From assembly GCF_963676285.1 (NCBI RefSeq), contig NZ_OY781063.1, positions 2,108,001 to 2,172,000 on the forward strand: a stretch of 64,000 nt of DNA. Reading direction: 5' to 3'. The notes below the pieces were generated by a model. The model was not told where the DNA came from, made no database searches, and was given only the letters and a program-made list of their open reading frames with translations. Origin of the DNA: an uncultured Sphaerochaeta sp. GTDB lineage: Bacteria > Spirochaetota > Spirochaetia > Sphaerochaetales > Sphaerochaetaceae. The first letter of the stretch is position 1; each line of letters begins with the position of its first letter. Below, piece after piece: positions 34,066 through 42,963 of this stretch. The position numbers and the translations under genes were made by a program.

Positions 34066-36451
34066 GGGCAAGGATGAAGGTTGTCTCGTTCACGTTGTGG
34101 ATTCTTCGCCTCTTTTGGTCTTTTGTCAGCGAATAGATGATCTGCATACCACGCCCACTGGCTTCCTCATCCTCATTGAGCAGGTCGAAGAATTGGTCGG
34201 ACGATTCTGGATGAGGCGGTAGGTCCCATACTGCTGCACGGTCCCGGATGGTGAGAATGATTTCCTCTCCAACACTGACCTCAAGCGCTATGATTTCATC
34301 AAGGGATGTTTCCAGTCCATGTACGATTATGTTGTTCATGAATTCGCTGGCTACTATCCTACAACGCCAGGCATCCATCTCACTTCTTCCTAGTTTTAGA
34401 ATGAAGTCAGCGCACTCCTGTGCTGTCTTGTCCACCATGGTGAGGCTTGCAGGCAGTTCCAGTACAGTCGAGTACTCAGAGGGTTCCCTGACCTGCATGG
34501 CGATACAGGTGAAATCGTCTTGTCGGTGAATGAAACCATTCCTATCGACCATCGCATGACACTCCTGTGGCATCATGGCCACCTCGGTTTCATTGCTGTC
34601 GGTATGTAAAAGATCCAGGAATCTTCCCAGTTCCAAGGTTTCCCCTGCATCATTTGTCGATTCGAACACCCCGTCCGTATACAGGACAAGCATATCATCA
34701 CTGGAGAGTGGTTCCTCCATGACCAGCGAGGGGCTGTATTCATGATCGCTGTCCCAGCCCAAGGGGATGTCTCCCAATTGGTCCAGAATACGTATGGTGT
34801 TTTGCTTTCGGTTGATTATGGCCATAGGAGGGTGTCCTGCATTCAATGCCTGGATGCTCATGCTCCCTACATCGACGACACAGAGGCAGAGAGTCATGTA
34901 GCTATCCTTGAACAACCCGTCAGAGAGGGTTTTGTTCAGTCTTGTGACAATCTCTGCGGGAGTACAGTCAGGACGAGCGGTGGAGAGGATCATTCCCAAG
35001 ACTGATTTTACCCCCATCATGATCAAGGCAGCCTGGACACCATGGCCTGAGATGTCTGCCACATAGGCCACATACCGAGTCTCACTGATTTTCAGGCAGT
35101 CAAAGAGATCTCCTCCAATCTGTGCCCAAGGACGGTAGTTTGCAGAGAAAATCACATTCCCTTCCGCCTTGAACCAACGAGGCAATATATAGTTCTGGAT
35201 TGATTGTGCTGTATCCAGATCTTCCATGATGTCGTTGTATAATGACTGTATCTTCTCTTCTGTCTCTTTCTTTGCTGCAATGGAACTGAACTGGGTTCCA
35301 AGGGAGGCGATCAAGAGGATCTCCTCTTTAGTGAAGGTGCTTTCCTTCCCGATTTGAATGATGAGCTTTCCTCGCTTTTCAGAGTCAACCATGATAGGGG
35401 CTTCTTGGACCAATCCCTTACAATCTCCTCGGCAATTACCATAGGTGTTACTCCCGTATTCAATACCAACAGTGAGTGAAGCATGGGAAAGGAATGTTGT
35501 TTGGATGGTCCCTATTGCTTTATTGAAGATATCTGCAAGGGTGTTCCTCTCATCAGCGACAAGCTTTAGGATGCTGAAAAGACAATCCAATTCACGTACC
35601 CTGTCCGATACACGCGCCAGGAGCGCTTTCTGCTCCTCTTCAAGCCTGACACGTTCGGTAATGTCTGTAGCAATACCTCGAAAACCGATAATTGTCTCAC
35701 CATCATGGATGGGAGAGAGCACGAAATTCACCTTGAAGCGTGTACCTCTGCTGTTCACCATCCAGAAGTCTTCAGATATCAGGGGCGTTTTTTTGATTTC
35801 CAAGGTGTGCAGTACATTGTGGATATGTTCAATTTCATCCTGAGGAAAAAAATCCTCTACGTGGTCTGGATGGAATTCATCGGAGTCAATCTGACGGAAC
35901 AACTCATGCGTACGACGGTTATAGAATGTGATATGGTGTTCCTTGTCGAGTTCTACGATGAGGCCAGGAAGCATGTTTGCCATTTCCATGAATCGTTGGC
36001 TGCTGTTTTCAAGTGCAGTATTCTGCAAGCATGCCTTGCATGCCGTACCCAATTTATGGTTGAGTGGGCGAAGTGCATCCAGCAATGCTTCAGGGAGTTC
36101 CTCTGCTTGTCTATAGAGGACCAACAGCCCCATATCTGCCAGGCTCATCACATAGTATCGCCCATCACCGACTTTTGTGACCAGGTTGTCTTGCAACTGG
36201 CTTGCATGGGAGAGTTCATCCATCAGGGTTTTGAAAGACTCTTGTCGGTTCAAGGAACGTGGTACAGCGTATGCTATTTGAAGACCAAAGTCCTGTTCAT
36301 CCTGCTTTGCAAGCAGGACTGCTCCCATGGTACATCCCAACTCTTTCATATAGGTAGCGAGGCTCATGCCAAGCATCTTCCTGAGATCAAGGGAATCCCC
36401 GATGGAAAGGAGAATCTTATAACAGATCTGTTCGATGTTCATGTCCTTCAT
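34049..36451 (-). CDS. PAS/GAF/SpoIIE phosphatase fused to an anti-sigma-type HATPase
   Basis: 800 residues. An N-terminal GAF-like region (~1-140) is followed by PAS (~150-275), a coiled coil, a GAF-like segment with three Cys (YGNCRGDCKG, ~340-410), a SpoIIE/PP2C domain (~430-640) with metal-binding motifs IGGDLFD, VADISGHG, LYTDGVFE and DDFTCIA, and a C-terminal HATPase (~660-795) with N-box EFMNNIIVHG and GRGMQII. Phosphatase and kinase of a partner-switching module are thus in one chain. The nearby STAS protein is the likely substrate. AGGAG lies 6 bases before the ATG. It is in line with the BY-kinase-like, Wzx and Wzy genes and probably cotranscribed with them. Confidence 0.9.
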   Translation of the reverse strand: MKDMNIEQICYKILLSIGDSLDLRKMLGMSLATYMKELGCTMGAVLLAKQDEQDFGLQIAYAVPRSLNRQESFKTLMDELSHASQLQDNLVTKVGDGRYYVMSLADMGLLVLYRQAEELPEALLDALRPLNHKLGTACKACLQNTALENSSQRFMEMANMLPGLIVELDKEHHITFYNRRTHELFRQIDSDEFHPDHVEDFFPQDEIEHIHNVLHTLEIKKTPLISEDFWMVNSRGTRFKVNFVLSPIHDGETIIGFRGIATDITERVRLEEEQKALLARVSDRVRELDCLFSILKLVADERNTLADIFNKAIGTIQTTFLSHASLTVGIEYGSNTYGNCRGDCKGLVQEAPIMVDSEKRGKLIIQIGKESTFTKEEILLIASLGTQFSSIAAKKETEEKIQSLYNDIMEDLDTAQSIQNYILPRWFKAEGNVIFSANYRPWAQIGGDLFDCLKISETRYVAYVADISGHGVQAALIMMGVKSVLGMILSTARPDCTPAEIVTRLNKTLSDGLFKDSYMTLCLCVVDVGSMSIQALNAGHPPMAIINRKQNTIRILDQLGDIPLGWDSDHEYSPSLVMEEPLSSDDMLVLYTDGVFESTNDAGETLELGRFLDLLHTDSNETEVAMMPQECHAMVDRNGFIHRQDDFTCIAMQVREPSEYSTVLELPASLTMVDKTAQECADFILKLGRSEMDAWRCRIVASEFMNNIIVHGLETSLDEIIALEVSVGEEIILTIRDRAAVWDLPPHPESSDQFFDLLNEDEEASGRGMQIIYSLTKDQKRRRIHNVNETTFILAPSESD

Positions 36452-36470
36452 GCAGGCTCCTTTTTCTCAC

Positions 36471-38720
36471 TCAATCCAGATAGGGTTGTCTCACCTTGGT
36501 AAGGATGATGCCCTCAAAATGCGCTTTGGTGTGTTGCATCCGCCTGATAGCCCGTTGGATTACATCTGGTTTCAGGGTATCACAGGCCGTAACAAAGAGG
36601 ATGGAATCAGCATAGGATGCAAGGATGTCTGAGTCTACGCAATCCTGCACTGGTGGTCCTTCCATAATGATGACTGAGTATTGTTGCTTGAGGTTGTCCA
36701 TCAGCTCACGCATTCTTGCAGATTGCAGGAGGTCGGGGATTACTGCCTCTCCCCGGCGGACGATGACATCAACACCCGAAAGTGTGGTGGGGGAGATGAT
36801 CTGCTGGTGGTCGAATACCTTGTAGGAGAGATACTCCCCCAATCCATCACCCACCATGGGGTCTTCGTCAATGAGGAATGCTGCAAACGGGGTAGGCTGC
36901 TGTGATTTGCGTATTTGTGCATCAATGAGCAGCACCCGTTCATCCTGGCGTCCAAAGACTGTGGCAATATTGCTCGCTACCGTGGACTTTCCTTCTCCCT
37001 GTGTGGTGCTGGTAACCAAGAAGGTGGCTCCTGGGTTGGGATGGGCCTCACGGAGTGGCCTGCAGAGAATCCTGTACGACTCTATATGGGCGGATTCAGC
37101 TTCAGGGGATGGCACCAACTGTGTCTTTTTCCTGATGAAACTGAGTGCCTGCAGGATGGGTACCTGTAGTTTCTGTCTTGCATCCCCTGCTGATTTAATT
37201 CTCATATCCAGGGCAATGAATACCAAGAGCACTGTGAAGCCAAGGAGGAAACAGAGCATGGTTACTGCGATGGCGATAAGTCTTCGGTTGGATTCAAGTG
37301 GGTACAGTGGCTCGATGGCCTCACTGACAACCGAGAAATCGGAGTGGGGTTGGTCCTTGATCAGGTTGTATTGTTTCAAGACCTTGTTAAGCCCTTGGGC
37401 TGCAGCTTCCAGGGAGGCCATGGAGCCGCTGAGTCGTGTATATTCCTGGGTCAGCAGTGGCAGGTCGACATACTTGCCTTTCAGCTCTTCGTATCGCGCA
37501 AGGCTGCTCTGATACTCAGCATTGGCTTCAATTCGTTGCAATTCACTTTCGAGCAGTCGTGTCTGCAGGTTCAACTCATAGGTGTTCTCAGTTCGTGATT
37601 CAGTGGTTGATGTGATGCGACTGGAGAGAAGCTTTTCCAACTGCTTCTGCACAGCTTCCAGTTCTGCATCACTCGATTTCTGTGCAAGGAATCGTTCATA
37701 CTCATACTTTGCCTGTTCAAATTCGCTTCTCGTGACAATGCCGCGTACATACCCATTTTCCGCTACAACCATTGCATTCTTGAGTCTTCTCTCTTCTACA
37801 GGATCGGTTTTTGCTGTCTGCATGACCTCAATTTGTTGTTGCAAGAGCTGTATCCTGTTTGCCACTTCTTCTGCGGTAAGATTGTCCGATACTATCTGTG
37901 AGGATTGTTCAGTTTTCGCTTTTTCTCGCAACTCCTGCTGAATAGCAATCTCCTGCTTGATCTTGTCAACTTTTTCCTGCGCTGTCTCGATCAGGCTTTT
38001 TGTTCTTGCGAGTGTGGACTCAAGGGCGAGCATCTCGGAGGTGTACTGTTCTGCCTCGGTTTCGATCTCACGAATTCCATGTGTCCTGGTGAATGCAGCA
38101 AAGGCTTGCTGTGCTTTTTCAAGGTCTGCTGCAGTGGTTTCATACTGGAGGGTTATATCAGCAATCTTGCTCTCTATATCCTGGTCAATCATCCTGTTGC
38201 TGTTCTCAAGAAAGATGTCACGGATGGTGTTTGCCTTGAGTGCAGCATCCGTGGGTCTATCGGCGCGGGATGAGATGAACATAAGGTTGGAATCCCAAGC
38301 TGTGTCTACACTGATGGAAGAGCCGAGCTCTTCGAGGGTGCTCTCCAGGCTGAGTCTTCTCCTCAACTCCTCAAGGTTGGTGACAATCTTGACCATGTTT
38401 ACGTAGTCGATCAAGTCAGTGGTATTGAGGTTTTCCATCAATCCAGTGCCTTGGTCGTAGGTAAGTTCAGTTCCGCTTCCTACGCTCTGGTAGATCCTGA
38501 AGGTATCGGAGACGTATGATTCAATGGGTGCATAATAGAGTACTGTGGTTGCTTCATACTGCCTGTCTCCCAACAGGAGGGCGGCAGCCACCCCGGTAAC
38601 AGCGCTGAGCAATGCGATTACGATAAGGACCCAAAGACGCATCCTGAGGCTCTTGATGATGGTCTTCAGTTCGAGTGGGATATGGAATGATTCCTTTGCT
38701 GCGACCGGCTCATTAGCCAT
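36471..38720 (-). CDS. polysaccharide co-polymerase with BY-kinase-like ATPase domain (Wzc/ExoP type)
   Basis: 749 residues. Membrane helices at ~27-50 and ~490-515 enclose a long periplasmic coiled-coil region (Wzz fold, ~60-480). The C-terminal cytoplasmic domain has Walker A TSTTQGEGKSTVASN and a Walker A'-like LLIDAQIRKSQ; the Walker B position reads VIIMEGPPV, with Glu for the usual Asp. There is no Tyr-rich tail, so autophosphorylation of the usual kind is doubtful. It sets chain length and couples polymerisation to export. AAGGAG precedes the ATG by 7 bases. It lies between the flippase and the SpoIIE gene. Confidence 0.9.
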   Translation of the reverse strand: MANEPVAAKESFHIPLELKTIIKSLRMRLWVLIVIALLSAVTGVAAALLLGDRQYEATTVLYYAPIESYVSDTFRIYQSVGSGTELTYDQGTGLMENLNTTDLIDYVNMVKIVTNLEELRRRLSLESTLEELGSSISVDTAWDSNLMFISSRADRPTDAALKANTIRDIFLENSNRMIDQDIESKIADITLQYETTAADLEKAQQAFAAFTRTHGIREIETEAEQYTSEMLALESTLARTKSLIETAQEKVDKIKQEIAIQQELREKAKTEQSSQIVSDNLTAEEVANRIQLLQQQIEVMQTAKTDPVEERRLKNAMVVAENGYVRGIVTRSEFEQAKYEYERFLAQKSSDAELEAVQKQLEKLLSSRITSTTESRTENTYELNLQTRLLESELQRIEANAEYQSSLARYEELKGKYVDLPLLTQEYTRLSGSMASLEAAAQGLNKVLKQYNLIKDQPHSDFSVVSEAIEPLYPLESNRRLIAIAVTMLCFLLGFTVLLVFIALDMRIKSAGDARQKLQVPILQALSFIRKKTQLVPSPEAESAHIESYRILCRPLREAHPNPGATFLVTSTTQGEGKSTVASNIATVFGRQDERVLLIDAQIRKSQQPTPFAAFLIDEDPMVGDGLGEYLSYKVFDHQQIISPTTLSGVDVIVRRGEAVIPDLLQSARMRELMDNLKQQYSVIIMEGPPVQDCVDSDILASYADSILFVTACDTLKPDVIQRAIRRMQHTKAHFEGIILTKVRQPYLD

Positions 38721-38731
38721 TATTCGACTCC

Positions 38732-40261
38732 TTATCGTCTTGCTGGATGTACCAGCTTTTTCTTGATATTCTCCTTGATCGCCGGGTCAGTGAAGAATAT
38801 CCAGAATACCAGCAAATACACCACTATGCCAGGGATTGCCATGAACATCATATCCCACAGTGAATCCACTGAAAAGAAAAACTTCATGAGGTACCCGATA
38901 GCTACCAGGAGAATCGTGGGCAGTGATGCAGGGAGGTAAACCCTGGAAATATACCTGTGATAGGGGAATTCGTAGCTTCTTGCGGCTTTCGCTGGAATCA
39001 CAATGCCACTGACCACTGAGCTGGAAATCAGGGTTCCCATGGCTATGCCTGTCAGTCCGAATGGTTTTATCAAAAGGAGGCTGAATAGAATATTCAGCCC
39101 CGTGGAAAGGCCAGCCGAAATGGCACTGAAGCGGTGGTAACCGGTCATGGTCAATACATTTGATGCCACAAGTTCAGGTACTGATACCACAAAGGAGGTG
39201 ATAAGCAGGAGCAGGGGTATGGTTACTTCTGCATAGATTTCCCCGACCCAGAGGACCAGAAGGTCTCCTCCAAAGACATATACGCTTCCTGCTATCAGGA
39301 ACCCCGTTGCCATGATGTACTTGGACAGGTCGAGCAACAAGTACCTGATGGTGTCATGCTCTTGTTTTGCCTTCAGTTCGCTGATAAGCGGTGTGAGGAC
39401 ATTTACCAGCTGCTTCGTAAGCAGGAATGCATACTCGGTTACCTTGATGGCAACGGCATACAGCCCAACCAATTCCAGACCGAAGAAGAGCTGGATGATG
39501 ATCGCATCGGTCTGGAAGAGTACCAATCCTGCGATGGTGGTGAGAAAGGAGTAGAAGCTGAAGCCCATGGCCTCACTGAAGTCTTGCTTTCTCACAAGGC
39601 GGATGGATATCCGCAAACCTTTGACGTTCTTGTAGGCAAAATAGACATAGGCGATATTTTCAATCAGGAAGGCTAGGCAGTTCATGGATGCCAACCAGAC
39701 GATACCCTTTCCTGCACTCAGGGCAAACCAGACGGTCACTGCATAGAGCAGGGTACCAAGAATCTGGATGATGTTGGTAAGATGGATCTCTTGTTCTCCA
39801 AACAGTGCTCCCTTGAATAGACTTAAGGGGATCTGGATCGCAAGGGAGCGAATACCCAGGATAATCAGGACTGCAATGGCCTCGGGAGCTATTGCAGTAT
39901 CAATCGAGAAGAGTGTGGGATAAAACACCGCAAAAATACTGAGGAAGAACATTCCTACCACTGCAATGGCCAGATACACAAAGAAAATGGTGCTCAGCAT
40001 ATGGTTGCGGTACTCAATCTCTCCGGTGGCGCTTGTCTCTCCTGTCCACTTCACCACACCGAGTCCAAAGCCGAAGTCGAGCAGGGAGAAGAATCCGATG
40101 ATGGAGAAGGAGAGGTTCCAAAGGCCGTAGGCTTCTGCTCCAAGGTTCTTGATGATGAACGGGATAAGCCAGAATGAAACTACCATGGTGAAGAAGAAAC
40201 GGAAGTAGTTAGTGGCAGCATTGATCGAGACTTTTCTTACTCGCGTAGTAGTGTTCATCAT
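38732..40261 (-). CDS. polysaccharide flippase, Wzx/MATE-like
   Basis: 509 residues with about 12-14 hydrophobic helices over nearly the whole length, the usual pattern for the MOP superfamily. The N-terminal NYFRFFFTMVVSFWLIPFII and NLGAEAYGLWNLSFSIIGFF are typical of Wzx/RfbX exporters. It moves undecaprenyl-linked repeat units across the cytoplasmic membrane. The start overlaps the polymerase stop by 4 bases. Confidence 0.9.
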   Translation of the reverse strand: MMNTTTRVRKVSINAATNYFRFFFTMVVSFWLIPFIIKNLGAEAYGLWNLSFSIIGFFSLLDFGFGLGVVKWTGETSATGEIEYRNHMLSTIFFVYLAIAVVGMFFLSIFAVFYPTLFSIDTAIAPEAIAVLIILGIRSLAIQIPLSLFKGALFGEQEIHLTNIIQILGTLLYAVTVWFALSAGKGIVWLASMNCLAFLIENIAYVYFAYKNVKGLRISIRLVRKQDFSEAMGFSFYSFLTTIAGLVLFQTDAIIIQLFFGLELVGLYAVAIKVTEYAFLLTKQLVNVLTPLISELKAKQEHDTIRYLLLDLSKYIMATGFLIAGSVYVFGGDLLVLWVGEIYAEVTIPLLLLITSFVVSVPELVASNVLTMTGYHRFSAISAGLSTGLNILFSLLLIKPFGLTGIAMGTLISSSVVSGIVIPAKAARSYEFPYHRYISRVYLPASLPTILLVAIGYLMKFFFSVDSLWDMMFMAIPGIVVYLLVFWIFFTDPAIKENIKKKLVHPARR

Positions 40262-41595
40262 GTATTTCTCTCTTTTACAGGGGAAGCTTTATCAAACAAG
40301 GCTTGCGAGAATCCCAACGCAACCACTGTCTGATAGAGTACTGGGGTCTGTCGGAGTACCCACTCATAGAATCCTATCGCACATACCATGATAAAGCCCA
40401 TTGCAACTGCCAACAGTAGTCGCTGTTCCAGTGTACACCATCGTATGCCACTGATGATCATGCTCGCAAGGAAAATCAAGAGAATCGTGGCAAATAAGAA
40501 CAATCCCAGGTAGCCCATTTCTGCTGCAGTGAGAAGGTAGATGTGGTGAGCCACTCCGGCTTGTTCTTCGTTTCTCATTACTTCTATGTGTTGTCGATAC
40601 TCTTGGGTTTCTGTGAGTACTTTGGAGTAGAGGTTTAGTCCAACTCCTGTGGGATGGTCTTCTGCCATCATCTCTGCTGCAATCTCGAACTCATTCCTGG
40701 CCTCTTCACTTGCCGGTGGTGCATTGAGGAAACGGTCTATAACGGTGTCTGCCACAAAGATTGCTCCTATGATCATACAGATGATGATAATGATCGTGGT
40801 TCGTTTAGCTCGAATATCATTATTCTTACGGTTTCCTACGATCAATGAACCGACTACCAATGCAGCTCCAGCGGCCATTCCGGTACGAGAGCCAGTAGCA
40901 AAGATGGCAAACAGGCTGCCCAAGGCAGCCATAAGTGCGAGAAAGAATAGGAGGAAACTGACGTCCTTCTCGTACAAGAGCCAAACGAGGAGGACGCACA
41001 TGAATATGAGGGTAAAAGAGGGGATGGTATTGGAGTGATCAAAAAAGGCCCAAGCCCTATAGATGCCGTCCAAATACTTCTGCTTGAACGTAATGAGGGC
41101 AAGGATAATCCCAGAAGCAATATAGGCTCTTATAAGTGTCTTGATCGAGTCTCTGGAGACATCCTCAGTCTTGAAGAAGTTGACCGTCACCCAATAGAGG
41201 GCTCCCGCTCTTGCCAGTTGCCAGATGGCAAACCATCCAAGGATTGAGTTGCCTGCGCGTAGTAGGCTTACTATTGCATAGGCAAAGAATACAAACAGGA
41301 TAATGGTGAATCGTGGTTTCCAAGCAATCTTGGATGGGGTACGGACAAGCATGCCGAGGGCAAGTCCCCAGGCAATAAGGTCGGCAAAGGTAACTTCGAA
41401 CCCTCTTACCGGTCCTCGGTAGTATTCCATGGAAAGAATATTGATGCTGGTCATGGAATTGAAAAGGAAAGAGACTACCATGACGGCAAAAAACAACCGT
41501 TTGAGACGGGGGAAGAGAGAGGACGTTATTGCTATGAATGGAACCCCGGCTGCCATTGCCACGAGGAATACTAGATATTTCATGGTTGGGCTCAT
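40258..41595 (-). CDS. O-antigen polymerase/ligase family protein (Wzy/WaaL-like)
   Basis: 445 residues with about 11-12 hydrophobic helices and one large loop (~300-360) containing ATGSRTGMAAG before it and HHIYLLTAAEMGYLGL after it, the pattern of the Wzy_C/O-antigen ligase family. It polymerises repeat units outside the membrane or ligates them. The ATG at 41595 lacks a ribosome-binding site, as does the in-frame ATG at 41583; TATCAT lies just upstream, so a very short leader is possible. First gene of the minus-strand export operon (Wzy, Wzx, Wzc, SpoIIE). Confidence 0.87.
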   Translation of the reverse strand: MSPTMKYLVFLVAMAAGVPFIAITSSLFPRLKRLFFAVMVVSFLFNSMTSINILSMEYYRGPVRGFEVTFADLIAWGLALGMLVRTPSKIAWKPRFTIILFVFFAYAIVSLLRAGNSILGWFAIWQLARAGALYWVTVNFFKTEDVSRDSIKTLIRAYIASGIILALITFKQKYLDGIYRAWAFFDHSNTIPSFTLIFMCVLLVWLLYEKDVSFLLFFLALMAALGSLFAIFATGSRTGMAAGAALVVGSLIVGNRKNNDIRAKRTTIIIIICMIIGAIFVADTVIDRFLNAPPASEEARNEFEIAAEMMAEDHPTGVGLNLYSKVLTETQEYRQHIEVMRNEEQAGVAHHIYLLTAAEMGYLGLFLFATILLIFLASMIISGIRWCTLEQRLLLAVAMGFIMVCAIGFYEWVLRQTPVLYQTVVALGFSQALFDKASPVKERNT

Positions 41596-41682
41596 GATAC
41601 CATGTCATGGGACCTCAGAAAAGCTGAATATGATTCTGATATGACTTTCAAGGTAGAAGAACGTCACATAGTAGCTGTTAAG

Positions 41683-42657
41683 TTAACTCATCAGATTCCC
41701 TGATTCCGATAGTTCTATCCCAGCCATGGTGCCTGTCTCCTCAAGGAGAAGGGCTCCATCCTTGTCTTTGATGGTGAGCGTTATGGCTCCCATGATGCTT
41801 TCCAGCAATGGTCTCTCCATCTTGCCTTGCCTGGGTGCCACCAGTTTTGAGGCTGGTCCAAGCTCAGCAAAAAAGATGATCTGATGCTCTTTGGTCTGTA
41901 TCTGAACAGACGCCTGGGTCTCATTGCTTTCCAGGTGCGTGATCTTTGCACCAGTGTAGGTGCCGAACCTTATCAACTCGTCTCCATGCTTTACAAACCC
42001 AAGGAACCCCGGAAACACATGTCCAAGAAATGGGATCTTGGCAACAGAGAGCATACAAGAGATGTTTGTTGAGGGAAAGCAGTTTGATTGCATCCATATC
42101 CATGCCTCGGGAAAGGAGGTTCCCCAGTCTTTCTCGATATATCCAATCCCTTTACTCATATCTATTTTGTTGCCATTCAGCGTAAGAGACCCCCAGAGGG
42201 TATGAGAAGTGGACACAACTCCATGGAAGCACTCCATGAAGGGAATGTAGGCGTACCATCCCATGATTCCTGGAGAGGCGAGTGTAACAGGAAAGGGATG
42301 GGTTCCTATGTTTTTCACATGTCCAGACAATATTAGATCTTCATGATTGATGTTTAGAATAATTTCTTCCGTTGAAAAACGATTACCTGCAATCTCTACA
42401 AGAAGCTTCTTCTCATCAGCCTTGAAGGATTCGAAGGGAAAATGAATGTTCCAGCTTTTTCCTTCCCTACTGCTGATCACCTGGATAAAGGCATGCCGCT
42501 CTTCTTCTGATGCGCCCAAGGCAACACCAGGAATAATGGAGAGTACTTCAGGCTGCCTGCCTGGAAGTGCCATCTTGAAGTACCAGCCTTCAAAGTAATG
42601 GGACTTCTTATGTCTACCTTGAAAGATTTCCGGGTGAAAGAGGGAGTATAGGCTCAC
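41683..42657 (-). CDS. tocopherol-cyclase-family protein
   Basis: 324 residues matching the bacterial members of the tocopherol cyclase family (PF14249): HPEIFQGRHKKSHYFEGWYFKM at the N-terminus, PGIMGWYAYIPFMECFHGV, and GYIEKDWGTSFPEAWIWMQ in the middle. In plants the family closes the chromanol ring; bacterial members in Firmicutes and spirochaetes have no proven role. No signal peptide. The start is GTG, with AAGGA at 7 bases. It stands alone between the polymerase gene and a gene-poor 300-base stretch. Confidence 0.82.
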   Translation of the reverse strand: MSLYSLFHPEIFQGRHKKSHYFEGWYFKMALPGRQPEVLSIIPGVALGASEEERHAFIQVISSREGKSWNIHFPFESFKADEKKLLVEIAGNRFSTEEIILNINHEDLILSGHVKNIGTHPFPVTLASPGIMGWYAYIPFMECFHGVVSTSHTLWGSLTLNGNKIDMSKGIGYIEKDWGTSFPEAWIWMQSNCFPSTNISCMLSVAKIPFLGHVFPGFLGFVKHGDELIRFGTYTGAKITHLESNETQASVQIQTKEHQIIFFAELGPASKLVAPRQGKMERPLLESIMGAITLTIKDKDGALLLEETGTMAGIELSESGNLMS

Positions 42658-42791
42658 ACATACATCCTTAATCGTACAGCGTTGGTTGTTCCAATTGTAC
42701 CGTAGGATGCAAGGTATTCCTAGGAAAATATCGGGGAGGTTGTTTCACTGAAAGAGATTCCATGAGCTTGAAACAGGAGGGCGCGTATCCT

Positions 42792-42872
42792 TTAGAACCC
42801 GGTATTCAGGGCCATGAAAAGTAGGAATAGTGTAAGTAAGATTGCAGCAAATAAATATCCTTTTCTGACCAT
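42792..42872 (-). CDS. 26-residue single-pass membrane peptide
   Basis: An ATG at 42872, preceded by GGGGG at ~6 bases, opens a 26-codon frame: a positively charged start (MVRKG), a ~17-residue hydrophobic run of Leu/Ile/Phe/Ala, and a short polar end. It sits in an otherwise empty 306-base gap. The ribosome-binding site can be hidden in a hairpin (42879-42911). Small membrane peptides like this are often missed in annotation. The remaining bases of the gap (42658-42791, 42912-42963) show no feature I can name. Confidence 0.45.
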   Translation of the reverse strand: MVRKGYLFAAILLTLFLLFMALNTGF

Positions 42873-42878
42873 GTGTAT

Positions 42879-42911
42879 CCCCCTTGGTAATTAATAAGAC
42901 AAACAAGGGGG
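42879..42911. promoter_or_regulatory. hairpin covering the ribosome-binding site of the 26-residue ORF
   Basis: Perfect 8-bp arms CCCCCTTG (42879-42886) and CAAGGGGG (42904-42911), 17-base loop. On the minus-strand RNA the proximal arm is the ribosome-binding site of the small ORF. It could instead be a weak terminator for the operon ending at 42964, but no U-run follows. Confidence 0.45.
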
Positions 42912-42963
42912 GAGTTCGTTACTTTGAATGAGAAAAAGAATGAAGAAAAGGCTTCCAATCGAG

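Noticed and set aside
35705..36502. 265-codon plus-strand frame opposite the SpoIIE-type gene
   Set aside because: Antisense to intact PAS and N-terminal sequence; composition typical of a shadow frame.
41583..41640. Leaderless promoter for the Wzy/WaaL-like gene
   Set aside because: TATCAT is close to the start but the distance to either ATG does not give the 6-base pattern and no -35 is evident, so it was not added to the leaderless set.
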